Shown here piece by piece: positions 14,971-17,353 of a DNA stretch of 17,353 nucleotides. The stretch is from NCBI GenBank assembly GCA_945869755.1, contig CAMBPW010000013.1, positions 1 to 17,353 of the forward strand, in the 5' to 3' direction. Below the pieces are notes generated by a model. That model was not told where the DNA came from and ran no database searches. It was given only the letters and a program-made list of their open reading frames with translations. Each line of letters starts with the position of its first letter. Position 1 is the first letter of the stretch. Made by a program: the position numbers and the translations under genes. This stretch comes from an uncultured Gemella sp. (GTDB lineage: Bacteria > Bacillota > Bacilli > Staphylococcales > Gemellaceae).

Positions 14971-15906
14971 TTATTGTAATGCTTTTGAAATTGTATTTAT
15001 ATTATATTTTACAGTTCCAATATAAGTTTCTGAGTTAGTAGCTTTATCACCTAATGAATCAGAAAACAATTCACCACCAATAACAATTTCATGACCTTTT
15101 GATTTAACTGCATCTTCTAAAGCCTTAACTGTTTTTTCTGGTACTGATGATTCTATAAATATAGCTTTAATTTTTCTAGTTGAAAGTTCATCTGCTAATT
15201 TTGAAATATCTGCGGTAGTAGCTTCTGTTTCTGTACTAATTCCTTGTATTGCAAGAACTTCATAACCATATTTTTCTGCAAAATAACTAAATGCATCATG
15301 TGCAGTTACTAAAACTCTTTGTTCTTTTGGAATTGAGTTAGTTTTTTCTACTACATATTTATGTAAATTATCTAATTCTAATTTATATTTTTTATAATTA
15401 TCTTCAAAAGTTACTTTTTTATCAGTATAAAATTTTCCTAACTCATCAGTAATGTATTTTCCAGCAGAACCCCATAATTCTACATCAAACCAAATGTGTG
15501 GATCTACACTACCTTCTTCATCTTTAAGTAGTTTATCTTTGGCAATGCCATTTCCTACTTCTATTATTTTTTTATTACTCAATTTAGAAAATATTTCTGT
15601 CATCTGCCCTTCTAAATGAAGCCCTTGATAAACAATAACATCTGCTTTATTAAGTTTTTCTACATCAGTTGCAGTAGGTTTATAAAGATGTGGATCTACT
15701 CCTTCTCCCATTAAGCCTTCAACTTCTACATTGTCGCCCCCAATATTTTCAATTAAATCTTTAAGCATCGTAGTAGTTGTTACTATTTTAATTTTTTCGT
15801 TGCTAGTTGTAGTAGTTGTTGTAGATTCATTTTTTTTACTACATCCCGTAAATATTAAAACTACAGCAAATAATATTGTAAGTATTGATAAAATTTTCTT
15901 TTTCAT
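14971..15906 (-). CDS. mntA: Metal-binding lipoprotein of the ABC importer (TroA/MntA type)
   Basis: Cluster A-I solute-binding protein of 311 residues, exported and lipid-anchored at C22 (basic MKKK, hydrophobic core, FTGC lipobox). A threonine-rich linker with a TTTTTT run follows. Expected metal ligands are H73 (VDPHLYKPT), H137 (VDPHIWFDV), H203 (VTAHDAFSYF) and D283 (GELFSDSLG). This H-H-H-D set, with the closely TroA-like stretches around FIESSVP and IGGELFSD, matches Treponema TroA, which binds Zn and Mn, rather than the H-H-E-D set of PsaA/S. aureus MntC. The histidine-rich loop of ZnuA is absent. Start chosen at ATG 15906, seven bases after AGGAGG; ATG 15909 is next door, and an ATG at 15978 would put 24 non-signal residues in front. 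Zinc-type naming (troA) is equally possible. Confidence 0.9.
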   Translation of the reverse strand: MKKKILSILTILFAVVLIFTGCSKKNESTTTTTTSNEKIKIVTTTTMLKDLIENIGGDNVEVEGLMGEGVDPHLYKPTATDVEKLNKADVIVYQGLHLEGQMTEIFSKLSNKKIIEVGNGIAKDKLLKDEEGSVDPHIWFDVELWGSAGKYITDELGKFYTDKKVTFEDNYKKYKLELDNLHKYVVEKTNSIPKEQRVLVTAHDAFSYFAEKYGYEVLAIQGISTETEATTADISKLADELSTRKIKAIFIESSVPEKTVKALEDAVKSKGHEIVIGGELFSDSLGDKATNSETYIGTVKYNINTISKALQ

Positions 15907-15924
15907 CATATCTCCTCCTAAAAA

Positions 15925-15960
15925 ATTAATTTGTAAAATAATTTTATCTTTACAATTAAT
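15925..15960 (-). other. Hairpin in the mntA mRNA leader
   Basis: Bases 15925-15937 pair with 15949-15960 (12 bp with one bulged base), between the predicted start of transcription and the AGGAGG site. Almost all A-T, so only moderately stable; it may protect the 5' end or be chance. Confidence 0.4.
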
Positions 15961-15989
15961 ATTATAATTGATAATCATTATTATGTAAA
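15961..15989 (-). promoter_or_regulatory. Sigma-A promoter of mntA
   Basis: On the minus strand TTTACA (15989-15984), exactly 17 bases, then TATAAT (15966-15961): eleven of twelve consensus positions. The predicted start near 15954 gives a leader of about 48 bases. It is the best promoter in the window, and its spacer is occupied by a Fur-like box, as expected of a strong, repressible promoter. Confidence 0.8.
15969..15983. promoter_or_regulatory. Fur-family operator (7-1-7) in the mntA promoter spacer
   Basis: TGATAATCATTATTA matches the Bacillus 7-1-7 Fur box TGATAATnATTATCA at 13 of 14 defined positions. It differs from the PerR box TTATAATnATTATAA at two and from Zur boxes at more. It fills the spacer between -35 and -10, so bound protein would block polymerase. 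Which paralogue (Fur, PerR or another) binds is not decided. Confidence 0.65.
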
Positions 15990-16148
15990 TAGTTAATTAA
16001 AAATATTTTTCATATCGCTTTTAAAAAGACTATAACAAGTGCGTTTTTAGTGATAATTTTTATTTCTATTAAGACCTATTTTTCACTCTATTTAACTTTT
16101 TTAATAGCAAGACCTTAATATTTTATTTTATATATTGTTATTTGTAAT
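15990..16148. other. Non-coding stretch between mntA promoter and phnD terminator
   Basis: The gap 15907-16210 holds the mntA leader, promoter and operator on one side and the phnD terminator on the other. In the 159 bases between them I see only AT-rich sequence, with no convincing ORF, hairpin or promoter. Confidence 0.5.
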
Positions 16149-16196
16149 AAAAATACCTAGTAGTTATCTTTAAAATTGTAACTACTAGGTATTTTT
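16149..16196 (-). terminator. Terminator of the phnD-like gene
   Basis: Perfect 18-bp inverted repeat, 16149-16166 with 16179-16196, 12-base loop, T-rich on the exit side in both directions. Fifteen bases after the phnD stop; it also shields the mntA promoter from read-through. Confidence 0.88.
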
Positions 16197-16210
16197 AAAT
16201 TAATGTAATT

Positions 16211-17095
16211 TTATTTTACTTTTGTTAAATCTATATTCATAATTTTTGCAGTTTCTTCTACTTTTTTGTATGAAGCTTCATCTACTTCAACAAATCCCGT
16301 TATATTGAATAATTTTTCAAATAATTCCATAGTTTCTTTATCATTTTCTATTTCTTTAAATGCACTAATTAATTTTTCTTTAGTTTCTTTATCCATAGAA
16401 TTAGAAGCTACTATCGTTATTCCAGGAATCATATCTGATTCTTTTAATGCAACAACATCTGATTTAGCAGTAGGAAAATCTTTTGAATATCTATCCAATA
16501 TTCTATCATAAGATCCTATTGCCTCTACATCTCCATTAATTAATAATTGTAAACTTTTGTCATGACCTCCTGTAAATTGAGTAACTATATCGTTGTCTAA
16601 TGAAAATCCTTCATTAACTAGCATCGCTGCGGGATATATATATCCTGATGTTGAAGTAGGATCAACAAACGCTACTTTTTTATTTTTCAAATCAGCCAAA
16701 CTACTAATTCCAGAATCTTTTCTTACATATAAATAAGAATAATATCCCGGCTCTCCATTTTTTCCTTTAGCAGTTAATAATGAATCAGCAGAACTTTGTT
16801 GTTTCGCCAATAAATACGCAAATGGTGGCATAAATCCAAAATCTACACTTCCACTACCAATCCCTTCAACTACACCAATGTAATTACTTGCTGTGAATGC
16901 TTCTATTTTAATTCCTAATTTTTTACTCAACGCTTCAGCAATAGGCTTGACATCTTCAATTAATGTTTCGCTATTATTTAAAGGGACAAAGCCCATTTTT
17001 AAAACTTTTTCTTCTTTAGTTGCATTACTATTTGAACAAGCAACTAAAGTAATAATACAAATAAAACTTAGAATAGTTAAAAATATTTTTTTCAT
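16211..17095 (-). CDS. phnD: PhnD-family binding lipoprotein of a phosphonate/phosphite-type ABC importer
   Basis: Periplasmic-binding-like protein (PF12974) of 294 residues, anchored through C20 of an LVAC lipobox after a short basic, hydrophobic signal. Ligand-site features of the PhnD/PtxB group are visible: NYIGVVEGIGSGSVDFGFMPP at 71-91, the anion-holding S148-T149-S150 in VDPTSTSGY, H178 in TGGHDKSLQ, and D197 in IGSYD. The ligand is therefore probably a phosphonate or phosphite, but related proteins bind other anions. Start ATG 17095 follows AAAGGA; an in-frame GTG at 17113 overlaps that site. No ATPase or permease gene is adjacent: a terminator follows at once and tRNA genes precede, so its ABC partners, if any, are elsewhere. 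Confidence 0.85.
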   Translation of the reverse strand: MKKIFLTILSFICIITLVACSNSNATKEEKVLKMGFVPLNNSETLIEDVKPIAEALSKKLGIKIEAFTASNYIGVVEGIGSGSVDFGFMPPFAYLLAKQQSSADSLLTAKGKNGEPGYYSYLYVRKDSGISSLADLKNKKVAFVDPTSTSGYIYPAAMLVNEGFSLDNDIVTQFTGGHDKSLQLLINGDVEAIGSYDRILDRYSKDFPTAKSDVVALKESDMIPGITIVASNSMDKETKEKLISAFKEIENDKETMELFEKLFNITGFVEVDEASYKKVEETAKIMNIDLTKVK

Positions 17096-17127
17096 CAATA
17101 TATTTCCTTTCACATATAATGCAATAT

Positions 17128-17154
17128 ATTATCACAAATATTACAAATACTCAA
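17128..17154 (-). promoter_or_regulatory. Possible promoter of the phnD-like gene
   Basis: On the minus strand TTGAGT (17154-17149), 15 bases, GATAAT (17133-17128) preceded by TGT (extended -10). The spacing is short, so the match is only fair. Confidence 0.35.
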
Positions 17155-17212
17155 TAAAAATAAAAAGGAGTTATTCAAAAATAGATTTCCTTGAAATGAC
17201 TATTTTTGAATA
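17154..17212 (-). terminator. Terminator of the tRNA-His-tRNA-Cys transcript
   Basis: A 13-bp perfect stem (17172-17184 with 17200-17212) is extended by an inner 5-bp stem (17185-17189 with 17193-17197). On the minus strand it is followed by ACTCC and a T-rich run (17154-17166). It lies 12 bases past the tRNA-Cys gene. Confidence 0.7.
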
Positions 17213-17224
17213 CCCCACATCAAA

Positions 17225-17295
17225 AGGCGGTTACCGGATTTGAACCGGTGATCAAGGTTTTGCAGACCCGTGCCTTACCACTTGGCTAAACCGCC
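17225..17295 (-). tRNA. tRNA-Cys (GCA)
   Basis: A 71-base cloverleaf on the minus strand: acceptor GGCGGTT/AACCGCC, D-arm GCC-AAGTGGTAA-GGC, anticodon loop CTGCAAA with anticodon GCA, T-arm ACCGG-TTCAAAT-CCGGT. The discriminator is T, as required for cysteine tRNA. CCA is not encoded. The first anticodon-stem pair is C/U, a weak spot in this otherwise regular gene. Confidence 0.95.
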
Positions 17296-17303
17296 ATATA
17301 AAA

Positions 17304-17353
17304 TGGGGCGGCTGACGGGAATCGAACCCGCGTATGTCGGAACCACAATCCGA
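17304..17353 (-). tRNA. tRNA-His (GTG), 3' part only
   Basis: The window ends inside this gene. Visible on the minus strand: anticodon arm TCGGA-TTGTGGT-TCCGA with anticodon GTG, T-arm GCGGG-TTCGATT-CCCGT, acceptor 3' strand CAGCCGC, discriminator C, and an encoded CCA. C73 fits histidine tRNA. It is eight bases upstream of tRNA-Cys and surely co-transcribed; the 5' half and any further tRNAs lie beyond 17353. Confidence 0.92.

Noticed and set aside
15907..15989. Manganese (yybP-ykoY) riboswitch in the mntA leader
   Set aside because: The leader is about 48 bases of nearly pure A-T with a single hairpin and lacks the conserved loops of that riboswitch.
17113..17353. Attachment site or integrated element next to the tRNA genes
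   Set aside because: No integrase, no repeat of a tRNA 3' end elsewhere in the window, and no change of composition beside the tRNAs.

Overview
The window is strongly AT-rich, has closely packed genes with AGGAGG-type ribosome binding sites, and carries gene families typical of the Bacillota (Bacilli): Mrp antiporter, GlmM, DeoD, PgcA, PepT and lipoprotein-dependent ABC transporters. A Gemella-like or Staphylococcaceae-related member of the Bacilli is the most likely source. That is an impression from protein style and base composition, not a database result. No insertion sequence, phage gene or CRISPR array is visible; this is chromosomal backbone.

Layout. (1) 1-83: the 3' end of an unidentified plus-strand gene, closed by a hairpin terminator shared with the next unit. 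(2) 153-1887, minus strand: a hotdog-fold acyl-CoA thioesterase followed directly by peptidase T. (3) 1991-4446, minus strand: a purine nucleoside phosphorylase (deoD) followed by a PgcA-type phosphohexomutase, from a good sigma-A promoter. (4) 4667-10411, plus strand: a complete seven-gene Mrp/Mnh Na+/H+ antiporter operon, mrpABCDEFG; all genes overlap or nearly touch. (5) 10678-12015, plus strand: glmM, phosphoglucosamine mutase, with its own promoter and terminator. (6) 12143-12291, plus strand, non-coding: a candidate small RNA of about 115 nt with an extended -10 promoter, three hairpins and two exposed C-rich segments. (7) 12352-15906, minus strand: a TroABCD/MntABCD-type metal ABC transporter. 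The binding lipoprotein is separated from the ATPase and two permeases by a terminator and a second promoter. A Fur-type box fills the spacer of the lipoprotein promoter, and a different palindrome lies at the ATPase promoter. (8) 16211-17095, minus strand: an isolated PhnD-type binding lipoprotein with its own terminator. (9) 17225-17353, minus strand: tRNA-Cys(GCA) and the 3' part of tRNA-His(GTG).

How the genes fit together. The window is mainly about ion and metal balance (Mrp for Na+/H+, Tro/Mnt for manganese or zinc), salvage (DeoD with a phosphomutase, PepT) and cell-wall precursor supply (GlmM). The least expected items are non-coding: the small-RNA candidate encoded tail-to-tail with the metal transporter operon, and the split two-promoter, two-operator design of that operon.
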